From an uncultured Collinsella sp. (GTDB lineage Bacteria > Actinomycetota > Coriobacteriia > Coriobacteriales > Coriobacteriaceae): 32,226 nt of DNA. Each line of letters starts with the position of its first letter. The first letter of the stretch is position 1. The notes beneath the pieces are model-generated. The model was not told the DNA's origin, did no database searches, and saw only the letters and a program-made list of their open reading frames with translations. Both the position numbers and the translations under genes were made by a program. Where the stretch lies: positions 1 through 32,226 of the forward strand of contig CABUUJ010000021.1 of assembly GCA_902494715.1 (NCBI GenBank), read 5' to 3'. This document shows, in pieces, positions 22,914 to 32,079 of this stretch.

Positions 22914-24575
22914 CTACTCGATCGAGAAGATCACGGGATAGAGCGGCTGCTCGCCACGATGGGCGTCAATCTCCAAGTCGGGCTGAGCTTCCTCGATGGC
23001 GTCGACGATCTCCTGGAAGGCCTCATCGGACAGCTCCTCGCCGGCCAGAATCGTCAGCGCGTCGCCCTCCTCTTCCTCCTGCATGCGGTTGATGCAGTCG
23101 AGCGTGACCTGTTTCACGTCGGAGCCGACCACGTCGATGGAGCCGGCGATGATACCCATGACGTCACCGGAGTGAATCGGCGAGCCATCAGATGCGCTGG
23201 AGTCGCGCACGGCGCGGGTGACCTCGCCATCGCGAACCTCGCTGATGGCGTCGACCATGGCGGCGACGGCGTCCTCGAGCTCGGAATCGGGCAGGACCGC
23301 GAACAGCGCGGAGAAGGCCTGCGGGACGGTCTTGGTGGGAACGACGGCGACCTTCTTGTCGGTGCAGGCAGAAGCGGCAGCCTCGGCAGCCATGCGGATG
23401 TTGCCGTTGTTGGGCAAGATGATGACCGAGGTCGCGTTGACCTGGTCCACCGCGCCCAGCAGGTCGGCGGTCGAGGGATTCATAGTCTGGCCACCGGAGA
23501 CGACCACGTCGACGCCAAGGGACTTGAGGATGTCGGCCTCGCCGGAACCGGCGGCAACGGCGACAAAGCCCAGCGCCTTGGCGGGCTCGGCGGCCTTTTC
23601 CTGATCCTCGTGGATCTTAGCGGTACGGTCGTGGGCCTCCATCTCCATGTTGTGGATAAAGACCTCATAGATCTGACCGAGCTGCAGCATGTGCTCGAGC
23701 ACCAGGTTGGGGGTATTGGAGTGCACATGGATCTTGTAGTCGGGATAGGCGCCCACGAGCAGCTCACAGTCGCCCATGGAGCCTAGGAACTTAAGGCATT
23801 CGTCCTCGTCAAACGGGGCGTCGGCCTTAAAGAGAAACTCGTTGCAGTAGCGGAACTCCGAGCCCTCCCAGTCGTCGTTAGCCTCGATCTCAACGCGGCC
23901 AAGAGCGGCATCGCGGGCAGAGCCGGCGGAGTCAAACGTAGCGGAGAAATCCTCGACAACGGTGCTGCGACCAAGAGCGGCGGCAACAAAGTTCTCCAGG
24001 AAGATGGCAAAGCCGAAGGCGCCTGAGTCGACCACGCCGTTCTCTTTGAGGACGGGCAGCAAGTCGGGCGTGCGGGCGACGGACTGGTACGCCTCGACGA
24101 CGATAGCATCGAGCGCATCCTCGGCCGAGAACTTCTTCTTCTCGCACTCATCGGCCTTGGTCGAGACATCGCGCAGGACCGTGAGGATCGTGCCCTCGAT
24201 GGGCTTGCGGACAGCCTGGAAGGCGACCTTGACGGCACGACGGAAGGCGAAGGCAATGTTGGCGGACGTAATAGGCTCGTCGGCAGAGACAAGGCCCTCG
24301 GCCACGCCGCGAAGAATCTGCGAGGTAATAACGCCGGAGTTACCGCGAGCGCCCATGAGAGAGCCGTGGGTGATGGCACCGGCGATGGCCTCCATGTCGG
24401 CGTCGGCAGGAAGGGCAGAGAGCTCCTTGGTCACCGAGGCGAGCGTGAGCGACATGTTGGTGCCGGTATCGCCATCGGGTACGGGGAAGACGTTGAGCTT
24501 GTTGATCTCCTCGGCCTTGTCGGAAACGGCAGCCGCAGCGATCGGAAAACAGGTGCGAATGGTCTTTGCAATCAT
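22914..24575 (-). CDS. DAK2-domain protein, FakA-like fatty acid kinase subunit
   Basis: FakA-type proteins bind ATP and, with a FakB lipid-binding partner, phosphorylate exogenous fatty acids to acyl-phosphate. It has 553 residues. The N-terminal DhaL/DAK2 domain shows LNVFPVPDGDTGTNMSLT (27-44) with the metal-binding aspartates D34 and D36, and GSLMGARGNSGVITSQIL (71-88). The middle and C-terminal regions include GSMGDCELLVGAYPDYKIHVHSNTP and TSVIILPNNGNIRMAA, as in the YloV/FakA family. Its product would enter the same pathway as the PlsX product encoded downstream. ATG 24575 has only a distant GGAG. The 27-nt gap after the Asp23-like gene matches the usual pairing. No fakB is in the window. 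Confidence 0.9.
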   Translation of the reverse strand: MIAKTIRTCFPIAAAAVSDKAEEINKLNVFPVPDGDTGTNMSLTLASVTKELSALPADADMEAIAGAITHGSLMGARGNSGVITSQILRGVAEGLVSADEPITSANIAFAFRRAVKVAFQAVRKPIEGTILTVLRDVSTKADECEKKKFSAEDALDAIVVEAYQSVARTPDLLPVLKENGVVDSGAFGFAIFLENFVAAALGRSTVVEDFSATFDSAGSARDAALGRVEIEANDDWEGSEFRYCNEFLFKADAPFDEDECLKFLGSMGDCELLVGAYPDYKIHVHSNTPNLVLEHMLQLGQIYEVFIHNMEMEAHDRTAKIHEDQEKAAEPAKALGFVAVAAGSGEADILKSLGVDVVVSGGQTMNPSTADLLGAVDQVNATSVIILPNNGNIRMAAEAAASACTDKKVAVVPTKTVPQAFSALFAVLPDSELEDAVAAMVDAISEVRDGEVTRAVRDSSASDGSPIHSGDVMGIIAGSIDVVGSDVKQVTLDCINRMQEEEEGDALTILAGEELSDEAFQEIVDAIEEAQPDLEIDAHRGEQPLYPVIFSIE

Positions 24576-24602
24576 GGGTATTTGAATCTCCGTTTTCGGA
24601 TG

Positions 24603-24959
24603 CTAGTTCAGACGGCTCTTGAGCGCGTCGATATGGATGCCGATCTTAAGGCTGGCGGGATCGATCTGGGCGATCTCCTGCAGAGTGAAGGCAACGGAGC
24701 TCGAAAGATTGTGGCAGACGGACTTCATGTTGACGCCGTTCTCGAGCACGACGTGAAGATCGACCGTAAGGCCGTTCTCGTCGGCGGAGACAAGCACGCC
24801 CTTGCGGAGGCGCTGACCGGCAAGCAGGCGCACGCTCTCGGCGCCCTGGAGCTGCTCAGCCATACCGACAACGCCATAGCACGTCATCGCGGCATAACCG
24901 GCAATATCGGCAATAACGTCGTTCGAGACGCTCAGGCTGCCGTTAATGGTCTCAGACAC
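24603..24959 (-). CDS. Asp23/Gls24 family envelope stress response protein
   Basis: A small protein of the Asp23/Gls24 family (118 residues). Members associate with the cell envelope in Gram-positive bacteria, and this paralogue type (YloU) nearly always precedes a fakA/yloV gene. Typical stretches are GSLSVSNDVIADIAGYAAMTCYGVVGMA, the central GLTVDLHVVLENGVNMKSVCHNLSSSV and IGIHIDAL near the end. No membrane segment or signal peptide is seen. The start is GTG 24959 with AAGGAG six nt upstream; a longer frame to 25010 has no site. It is the first gene of the long minus-strand block and its promoter was not firmly identified (a TAGAAT box lies near 25016-25021). Confidence 0.9.
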   Translation of the reverse strand: MSETINGSLSVSNDVIADIAGYAAMTCYGVVGMAEQLQGAESVRLLAGQRLRKGVLVSADENGLTVDLHVVLENGVNMKSVCHNLSSSVAFTLQEIAQIDPASLKIGIHIDALKSRLN

Positions 24960-25118
24960 AAGAATCTCCTTTTCTTGGTGCTCGCGGCACCATGTCGTGG
25001 GAGCAATCATTGCAATATTCTACAACGACCGCGGCATGTTGAGGTGGCGGGCCTCGGGATTACATCCTCGACACGAAATGTTGATATGGTAACGTTCGCG
25101 AACGGCGATCGCGGCATG

Positions 25119-25148
25119 AAAAAACCCGCCGCATAAGCGACGGGTTTT
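25119..25148 (-). terminator. Terminator of the tRNA-Asn pair
   Basis: A 12-bp stem (25121-25132 with 25137-25148, one G-U) has a 4-nt loop and is followed on the minus strand by a run of six U. It lies seven nt after the second tRNA. Confidence 0.85.
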
Positions 25149-25154
25149 ACAACC

Positions 25155-25229
25155 TGGCTCCCCGGGTAGGACTCGAACCTACAACAGCGCGGTTAACAGC
25201 CGCGTGCTCTACCATTGAGCTACCGAGGA
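25155..25229 (-). tRNA. tRNA-Asn (anticodon GUU), distal copy
   Basis: 75 nt including an encoded CCA. The acceptor stem is UCCUCGG/CCGGGGA (one U-G), the anticodon stem CGCGG/CCGCG with loop CUGUUAA, and the T arm has GGUUCGAGUCC. It is identical to the copy at 25263-25337 and, being nearer the terminator, is the second in the transcript. Confidence 0.97.
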
Positions 25230-25262
25230 ATTTAAAGCCCAACGGAAAGGGCTGGAAAATTC

Positions 25263-25337
25263 TGGCTCCCCGGGTAGGACTCGAACCTACAACAGCGCGG
25301 TTAACAGCCGCGTGCTCTACCATTGAGCTACCGAGGA
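25263..25337 (-). tRNA. tRNA-Asn (anticodon GUU), proximal copy
   Basis: Same 75-nt sequence as the distal copy, with encoded CCA. It is separated from it by 33 nt that contain a small hairpin (AGCCC/GGGCU), perhaps used in processing. It is the first gene after the promoter at 25368-25395. Confidence 0.97.
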
Positions 25338-25367
25338 ATAGGTTCGTGCTCTCAAGCAACGAAGTTT

Positions 25368-25395
25368 ATTATACGGACGAATCAGCTCAGGGCAA
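25368..25395 (-). promoter_or_regulatory. Promoter of the tRNA-Asn pair
   Basis: The minus strand shows TTGCCC (25395-25390), a 16-nt spacer and a perfect TATAAT (25373-25368). The first tRNA begins about 30 nt downstream. Confidence 0.8.
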
Positions 25396-25422
25396 GAACT
25401 TTTTTAAGAAATTTTCCGACCC

Positions 25423-25476
25423 AGTCATTGGGGACGTTCTTAAACGACCAGTCATTCAAGAACGACCCCAATGACT
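25423..25476. repeat. Inverted-repeat element, copy 2
   Basis: Arms AGTCATTGGGGACGTTCTT (25423-25441) and AAGAACGACCCCAATGACT (25458-25476) pair over 19 bp with one mismatch, around a 16-nt centre that itself contains a further AGTCATT. It shares AGTCATTGGGGACGT with the element at 5077-5102. It lies between the rpoD terminator and the tRNA promoter and has no coding capacity. Confidence 0.8.
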
Positions 25477-25484
25477 ACGTGAAA

Positions 25485-25514
25485 GCGCCCCCAAGCGGAT
25501 GTGCTTGAGGGCGC
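25485..25514 (-). terminator. Terminator behind rpoD
   Basis: GCGCCCTCAAGC pairs with GCTTGGGGGCGC (one imperfect pair) around a 6-nt loop on the minus strand, followed by TTTC. It lies 11 nt after the rpoD stop. Confidence 0.7.
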
Positions 25515-25525
25515 CTCTTGCTTGA

Positions 25526-26866
<1,341 letters not shown>

Positions 26867-26976
26867 AGATTCTCCCTTCGTAGTCCACAGGACTCAATAC
26901 TTTAGCACACACGTAGACCTCTATACCCAAAATAAAGACAGGATATAGGCGAGAATACGCTGGTTGACCACAACAT

Positions 26977-29091
26977 CTAGGCCTGATCGGCACCTGCGGT
27001 CTCCAAACCGATCAAACGGAACGGGTCGGCCACGCCACCGATCGACTTTTGGAGCTCGCGCTGGCGCTGTGAATCTTGCACCGCCTGCATCGTCAGCACG
27101 CGACGGGCCTCATCGTCGAGTGAACGGTCCTGACGCAACTTGGCCTGCGCGGCTCGCATGCGACGTTTGATGGTGTAGAGCTCGAGCGTATCGAGCATAA
27201 AGACGATGTTCGTCTCGGTCGGGTGCTTACTCGTTGCCGAGATGCGCCCGGCGCTGACGAGCGACGCCGCCTCAGGACACACCGCGCGCGCCGCATCCAT
27301 GCATGCCACAGGATCGGTTCCCGGCGGCGTCGCCAACACGGCCCACGCAATGGACTCGTGACGCGGGTCGACCCACTCAATAGAACAAATGCGATCGGCA
27401 TACGTGCGGAACAGATCGGGGTAGCTGGTGAGCATCGTCAGCAGCTCGCGCTCCCCCGCCAGGGATTTCCGTTCCAGATCGGTCAAAACAATCGGCATCG
27501 ACGGAGCTGCCGCCGCGCTTGAACTATCGGCAACGGGCGCAGCGCTTTCCATCCCCGCTGGCACATCAATTGGCGGCAAATCCTCGTCGACCTCCACCGG
27601 CGCGGCACCATAGGCATCAAGCGGAACGTAGTCGTACGGGTCCTCCTCGACCGGTGCGGACACCGCTGGCGTCGCACCCGCGGCCCAGGCACCGCGAGAC
27701 GTCCCCTGCGAACCAGACACCCGACCGCCCGCGCTGCCCGCGCGCTCAGCTTGCGCGCGTTGACGCTCGTAGCTCTGCTCACGGCGGCGCTCCGCATCCT
27801 CACGCTTGGCGACATCGCGAAACACACGGCCCGAACTCGCGCGCACGGTCTCCAGGTCCAAACCCAGCAGATCGGCAATCTGGATAAAGTACGTGTCGAT
27901 CATATAACTGTCACGAAGCGGGTAGATGAGCGTCAGCGCGTCCTCAAGCGCTTTGGCACGACCGCCCGGTGTGGTAATGTCGCTCGACTCCTGCAGCGAA
28001 CGGTAGACAAAGTCCATGAGGGGTTCGGCCGCGTCAATGCGCGTCTGAAGCTCCTGGCCGCCATGCGCCGTAATGAACTCCATGGGGTCGTTGCCGTCGG
28101 GCAGCACTACGCAGCGCAGGTCCATCGAATCCTGCTCGATAAACTGAATCGCGCGACGGGCAGCCTTTTGACCAGCGGCGTCGCCATCGAACATATATAC
28201 AATGCGCTTGGCAAAACGAGTGAGTGTCTTAACGTGATGTTCCGTCAGTGCCGTGCCCAGCGTGGCGACGACGTTTTTGATCCCTGCCTCCCAGCAGGCG
28301 ATGCAGTCGGTATAGCCCTCCACCACGATGGCGGTATCCTGCGCGACGATAAACTCCTTGGCCCAGTTAAAGCCATAGAGGTTTCGCTTTTTATGAAACA
28401 CGCTCGTCTCGGCGGTGTTGAGATACTTAGGCTGGCCGTCGCCCATAATGCGACCGCCAAAGGCAATGTTGTGACCCTGCTCGTCAAAGATGGGGAACAT
28501 CACGCGGTCGTAAAAGCGGTCGGCAAGCTGCCCGCGCCCGCGACTCACGGCAACGTTGGCGTCGATCATCTCCTGCGGGGTAAAACCCGCCTGGGACAGG
28601 TGCGACACCAGCGCGTTACGGCCCGGTGCAAAGCCCAGGCAGTAGCGGCGGCAGACGTCGCCGCCCATGCCGCGGCTGGCAAAGTACTCGCGCGGACGGC
28701 CGTCCTTACCGCGCATGAGCATGGTGTGGTAGAACTGGGCGGTCTCGGCGCACAGATCGTAGATGCGGGCACGCTTGGTGCCGCGCTCGCGGCGATCTCC
28801 GGTGTCATGCAGCTCAATACCCGCGCGATCGGCCAAGTAACGGATTGACTCGGGAAAGCTCAGGTTCTCGCGCTTCATGATATACGTGAAAACGTCGCCA
28901 CCCTCGCCGCAACCAAAGCAATGCCACACCTGCGTGGCGGGGATAATGTGGAAGGACGGCGTCTTCTCGCCATGGAAGGGGCAGCATCCCCAAAACTCAT
29001 GGCCGCGAGGCTTGAGCTCGACCGTTTCCTGCACGATGGCAACCAGGTCAGACGCAGCGCGTACCTGGTCTTTTTCCTCATCGCTAATCAC
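26977..29091 (-). CDS. dnaG: DNA primase DnaG
   Basis: Makes the RNA primers for DNA replication. It has 704 residues. The N-terminal zinc finger has C37, H40, C58 and C61 (CPFH ... HCFGCGEGG). The catalytic core includes YCLGFAPG, FDEQGHNIAFGGRIMGDGQPKYLNT, the TOPRIM glutamate in VVEGYTDCIA, and YMFDGDAAGQKAA. A long Ala/Ser/Pro/Asp-rich linker (about 455-560) without predicted fold separates the core from the C-terminal helicase-binding region. The start is GTG 29091, which lies inside the ribF coding region (8-nt overlap) behind AGGGGGTG, so it is co-translated with ribF. It precedes rpoD, an ancient pairing. Confidence 0.96.
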   Translation of the reverse strand: MISDEEKDQVRAASDLVAIVQETVELKPRGHEFWGCCPFHGEKTPSFHIIPATQVWHCFGCGEGGDVFTYIMKRENLSFPESIRYLADRAGIELHDTGDRRERGTKRARIYDLCAETAQFYHTMLMRGKDGRPREYFASRGMGGDVCRRYCLGFAPGRNALVSHLSQAGFTPQEMIDANVAVSRGRGQLADRFYDRVMFPIFDEQGHNIAFGGRIMGDGQPKYLNTAETSVFHKKRNLYGFNWAKEFIVAQDTAIVVEGYTDCIACWEAGIKNVVATLGTALTEHHVKTLTRFAKRIVYMFDGDAAGQKAARRAIQFIEQDSMDLRCVVLPDGNDPMEFITAHGGQELQTRIDAAEPLMDFVYRSLQESSDITTPGGRAKALEDALTLIYPLRDSYMIDTYFIQIADLLGLDLETVRASSGRVFRDVAKREDAERRREQSYERQRAQAERAGSAGGRVSGSQGTSRGAWAAGATPAVSAPVEEDPYDYVPLDAYGAAPVEVDEDLPPIDVPAGMESAAPVADSSSAAAAPSMPIVLTDLERKSLAGERELLTMLTSYPDLFRTYADRICSIEWVDPRHESIAWAVLATPPGTDPVACMDAARAVCPEAASLVSAGRISATSKHPTETNIVFMLDTLELYTIKRRMRAAQAKLRQDRSLDDEARRVLTMQAVQDSQRQRELQKSIGGVADPFRLIGLETAGADQA

Positions 29092-30091
29092 GGATGCTCA
29101 CCCCCTGATCGCCCAAGTTGTGACGAATATCCTCGATATTACCCTCGACGGTCGCGATCAACTCATCCAGCGAATCGAACACACGCGAGGGACGCAGCCA
29201 GCGCGTAAACGCCAGCGAAACGGAAGCGCCGTACAGGTCGCCCGTATAACCAATTAAATTAGCCTCGAGATGCGCAGATGCCGCATCGTCAGCATACGTT
29301 GGCGGCAGGCCGACGTTCACAGCAGCGGGCCACGCGGTGTCATCGACCAGCACCAGACCCTCATACACGCCATCGGCTGGCACCTGAATGCCGTCGGGAA
29401 CCTGCAAGTTTGCCGTGGGAAAGCCCATGCCAGAACCCTCGTGACGGCCGCGAATAACACCGCCACGCACCATATACGGACGGCCGAGTAACCCAGCAGC
29501 AAGCTCCACATGGCCCTGTCCCAGCTCATGACGAATGCGGGTGGCGCAAATGGCCTCACCGCCCTCGCAAAGCAGCTCGTGGCCATAGACATCAACGCCG
29601 CGCTCGGCTCCCCACGCCTGCATCTCGGCAACACCAGAAGCACCGCCACGACCCAGCCTAAAGTCACTGCCAACGCGAATCGATCGAATGTCGACCAGAC
29701 GCGACACCAGCGAGAGAAAATCAACATGGTCAAGCGCCGCAACCTCAGGCGTAAAGGGAACGGCCACCACCGCATCGACCCCGGTTTGAGCCAAGGCATG
29801 CAGACGGTCGGCCGTCGTCATCAATTTTTGAGCGGGCGAAGGGCTCACCACAACGTCCGGGTCGGGATCGAAGGTAACCACGACCGCCTTACAGCCATGG
29901 GCACGGGCATCACGGACAAGCGCTTCGATGAGTTCCTGGTGTCCACGGTGAACGCCGTCGAACACGCCAATGGCGATTGAAGCGGCACCCAAGTGCTCAC
30001 ACTCATCAAACGTATCGGCAGCAACGATGCGAGCCTCGTCCGACTCGCCCGCGAAAAAGACACGCGCGAGCTCGCGAGCGGACAACATCAT
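29084..30091 (-). CDS. ribF: Bifunctional riboflavin kinase / FAD synthetase RibF
   Basis: Phosphorylates riboflavin to FMN and adenylates FMN to FAD. It has 335 residues. The N-terminal nucleotidyltransferase domain shows GVFDGVHRGHQELI (42-55), then VVVTFDPDPDVVV and VRRVxVGxDFR-type IRSIRVGSDFRLGRGG. The C-terminal flavokinase domain starts YMVRGGVIRGRHEGSGMGFPTANL and contains DGVYEGLVLVDDTAWPAAVNVGLPPTY, the usual Mg-ATP and flavin site. The ATG at 30091 overlaps the truB stop by four nt (ATGA); a second ATG follows at once and no ribosome site is visible, so translation probably depends on termination of truB. Confidence 0.95.
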   Translation of the reverse strand: MMLSARELARVFFAGESDEARIVAADTFDECEHLGAASIAIGVFDGVHRGHQELIEALVRDARAHGCKAVVVTFDPDPDVVVSPSPAQKLMTTADRLHALAQTGVDAVVAVPFTPEVAALDHVDFLSLVSRLVDIRSIRVGSDFRLGRGGASGVAEMQAWGAERGVDVYGHELLCEGGEAICATRIRHELGQGHVELAAGLLGRPYMVRGGVIRGRHEGSGMGFPTANLQVPDGIQVPADGVYEGLVLVDDTAWPAAVNVGLPPTYADDAASAHLEANLIGYTGDLYGASVSLAFTRWLRPSRVFDSLDELIATVEGNIEDIRHNLGDQGVSIRD

Positions 30092-31020
30092 CGAACACCG
30101 CCGATTGCCTGCGGAAACACGTGCTCCATGACAAAGCGGCCGCCCTCAATGCGGGCGAGCGCCTTGAGTCCCCCATCGAGCACCAACGCAAACGGCGCCT
30201 TCGAGGAATCGAAATCGGCAAGCGCACGCTCAACGGGAATGCGTCGGCCGCAGAGCAGATCGTCGGCAAGATTGCCCGGCAAGTCAACACGTGTGGCGCC
30301 CAGGGCCGCAATGGGATCCAGGGCAAAGCCAGCCGCGGACTCGGGAGAAAGCTCCTCGACCGCATGACAAGCGCCAATGGAAACAACACCGGAAGCCGTG
30401 CGGCGCAGCGCGGAAATATGCGCGGCGCTATCGCAAGCGCGGCCCAGGTCGCGAGCGAGCGCACGGATATAGGTGCCCTTGCTCACCGAGAACGCCACGG
30501 TCCACACACACGTATCACCTTCGCCGCCCACGGCGATCAGGTCGGCGGCATAGACCTCGACGGGGCGCGGAGGTAGGTCCACCGCATTGCCCTCGCGAGC
30601 AGACTTGTAGGCGCGAACGCCATTGACCGAGATAGCAGAAAACGCCGGCGGCACCTGCATCTGCGGGCCCAGCATGGCGGCCAAGCGCTCACGAGCATAG
30701 GCAGGATCGTGGAGCTCGTTGGCAACAGCCACCGTGCGAACGGCCTCGCCCTCCGCGTCATCGGTATTGGTCTCGGCGCCAAACGAGATGTCGGCGACGT
30801 AGCTTTTGGTATCGAGGGTTAGCATGCCCAGCAGACGAGTAGCCTGGCCCACGCCCACCACCATGACGCCGGATGCCATGGGGTCGAGCGTGCCGGCATG
30901 GCCGACGCGCCGCTCATGGAGGGCGCGTCGGCATTGCGAGACCACATCGTGGGACGTGCAGCCCACCGGCTTATCGACGGCGAGCAGCATATTCAATTGA
31001 GAAGGCGTTCGACGAGCCAT
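30088..31020 (-). CDS. truB: tRNA pseudouridine55 synthase TruB
   Basis: Converts U55 of the T loop of tRNAs to pseudouridine. It has 310 residues. The start LLAVDKPVGCTSHDVV is typical, followed by the catalytic block VGHAGTLDPMASGVMVV with nucleophile D46. KSYVADISFGAETNTDDAEG, PPAFSAISVNGVRAYKSAREG and SKGTYIRALARDLG are further family blocks. The C-terminal part is shorter on similarity but ends normally. ATG 31020 has GGATGG four nt upstream and follows nrnA after 15 nt. Its stop overlaps ribF, the common truB-ribF order. Confidence 0.96.
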   Translation of the reverse strand: MARRTPSQLNMLLAVDKPVGCTSHDVVSQCRRALHERRVGHAGTLDPMASGVMVVGVGQATRLLGMLTLDTKSYVADISFGAETNTDDAEGEAVRTVAVANELHDPAYARERLAAMLGPQMQVPPAFSAISVNGVRAYKSAREGNAVDLPPRPVEVYAADLIAVGGEGDTCVWTVAFSVSKGTYIRALARDLGRACDSAAHISALRRTASGVVSIGACHAVEELSPESAAGFALDPIAALGATRVDLPGNLADDLLCGRRIPVERALADFDSSKAPFALVLDGGLKALARIEGGRFVMEHVFPQAIGGVR

Positions 31021-31035
31021 GTACCATCCAATAAG

Positions 31036-32079
31036 TTAGAGCTCAACGGTCACCGAAGCGGGATCCTCCCCCACCAGCTCGGCCAGCATGGGAAGTGCCA
31101 CGGCGAGCGTCTCGCGAATTGTTCCGTTGTTGGAAAAGCCGGCGGCGGCATGATGCCCGCCACCGCCAAAGTTGGCAGCAATCTCGGACACATCGAGGTC
31201 GCCCTTGGAGCGCAGGTTGCCACGCACCTTGGTATCGCCCTCAATGCCCTTTAAGAACATGCAGATCTCGACGCCCATCACCGAACGCACCACATCGACC
31301 AGGCCGTCGCACTCGTCCGAGGTGACGCCGCAGGCCTCAAGGTCGCTCTGGTAGGCATAGCTATACGCCACGCGCCCATGCGCGACCGTCTTAATGCGGC
31401 CCATAACAATGGACTTGAGGTGCAAAAACTCAACGCGCATGCTCTGATATACCTCGAGCGCAACACGCGCCGGATCGGCACCGTGGGCAACAAGACGCGA
31501 GGCCGCATGGAAGGCGGCAGCATCGGCATTCTGGTACTGGAAACGGCCGGTATCGGTAACCAAGCCACACAGCAGGCAGGTCGCAACGCCATCACGTGCG
31601 ACAATGCCGCAATTGTCCAAGAAACGGTCGATGATCATAGCGCAGGCTGCAGCTTCAACGCGCCTCAGGCTGAGCTCGGCAAACTCCTCGCGCGCCGGAT
31701 GGTGATCGAAGCACACCACATGCGTTGAGCGGCGAAGCACCTCGGCGGAGTTATTCAGGCGCTCGACGACCGGCACGTCCACCGAGATGAACAGGTCCGG
31801 ATTGCCAGTGTACGCAGATGCCGGCACCAGGCGATCGGAGCCTTCCATAAAGCGGTAGATACGCGGAACCGGGTCATCGTCTGCCAGCAGCAGGGCAATG
31901 TCCTTGTCGGGGAACACCTTCATAAGCGAAAGGCCCAGACCCAGCACGGAGCCCAAGGCATCGCCATCGGGAGAAGTATGTCCCGAAATCGCAATGGAGG
32001 ACGCACCCTCGATGAGCTCGAGGATGCGTCGCTGAATATCTGCAGACTCGCACGAGGCGAGGTCGGCGGAATTAGTCAT
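31036..32079 (-). CDS. nrnA: DHH family nanoRNase / pAp phosphatase NrnA
   Basis: Degrades very short RNAs from their ends and dephosphorylates 3'-phosphoadenosine 5'-phosphate in related proteins. It has 347 residues. The DHH domain shows GHTSPDGDALGS (33-44) with the metal ligands H34, D38 and D40, D101 in FISVDVP, and the DHH triad (125-127). A further aspartate is in GLVTDTGRFQYQN. The DHHA1 domain ends with the substrate-binding glycine motif GGGGHHAAAG (305-314). ATG 32079 lies within the last codons of rbfA (8-nt overlap), with AGGAGG nine nt upstream. The rbfA-nrnA-truB order is common and links RNA turnover with ribosome maturation. Confidence 0.94.
   Translation of the reverse strand: MTNSADLASCESADIQRRILELIEGASSIAISGHTSPDGDALGSVLGLGLSLMKVFPDKDIALLLADDDPVPRIYRFMEGSDRLVPASAYTGNPDLFISVDVPVVERLNNSAEVLRRSTHVVCFDHHPAREEFAELSLRRVEAAACAMIIDRFLDNCGIVARDGVATCLLCGLVTDTGRFQYQNADAAAFHAASRLVAHGADPARVALEVYQSMRVEFLHLKSIVMGRIKTVAHGRVAYSYAYQSDLEACGVTSDECDGLVDVVRSVMGVEICMFLKGIEGDTKVRGNLRSKGDLDVSEIAANFGGGGHHAAAGFSNNGTIRETLAVALPMLAELVGEDPASVTVEL

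Noticed and set aside
20753..23092. A 779-codon open frame on the plus strand opposite recG
   Set aside because: It is antisense to a complete RecG with all helicase motifs, and its translation is compositionally biased without recognisable domains.
25093..25104. Perfect palindrome CGTTCGCGAACG, considered as a LexA (SOS) box
   Set aside because: Gram-positive LexA sites read CGAAC-n4-GTTCG; here the half-sites face the other way and no SOS gene is adjacent. It is 134 nt or more from the nearest coding start downstream.
25155..25337. Direct repeats with a unique spacer, resembling a two-unit CRISPR array
   Set aside because: The repeats fold as complete tRNA-Asn with anticodon and CCA. There are only two units and no cas genes.
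25147..25359. A 70-codon frame giving two copies of an LGSSMVEHAAVNRAVVGSSP-type peptide
   Set aside because: It is a translation of the two tRNA-Asn genes, a well-known type of false protein annotation.
25394..25418. A/T-rich stretch with a T run near the tRNA promoter, considered as a terminator
   Set aside because: No stable stem precedes the T run on either strand; the rpoD terminator is already accounted for at 25485-25514.
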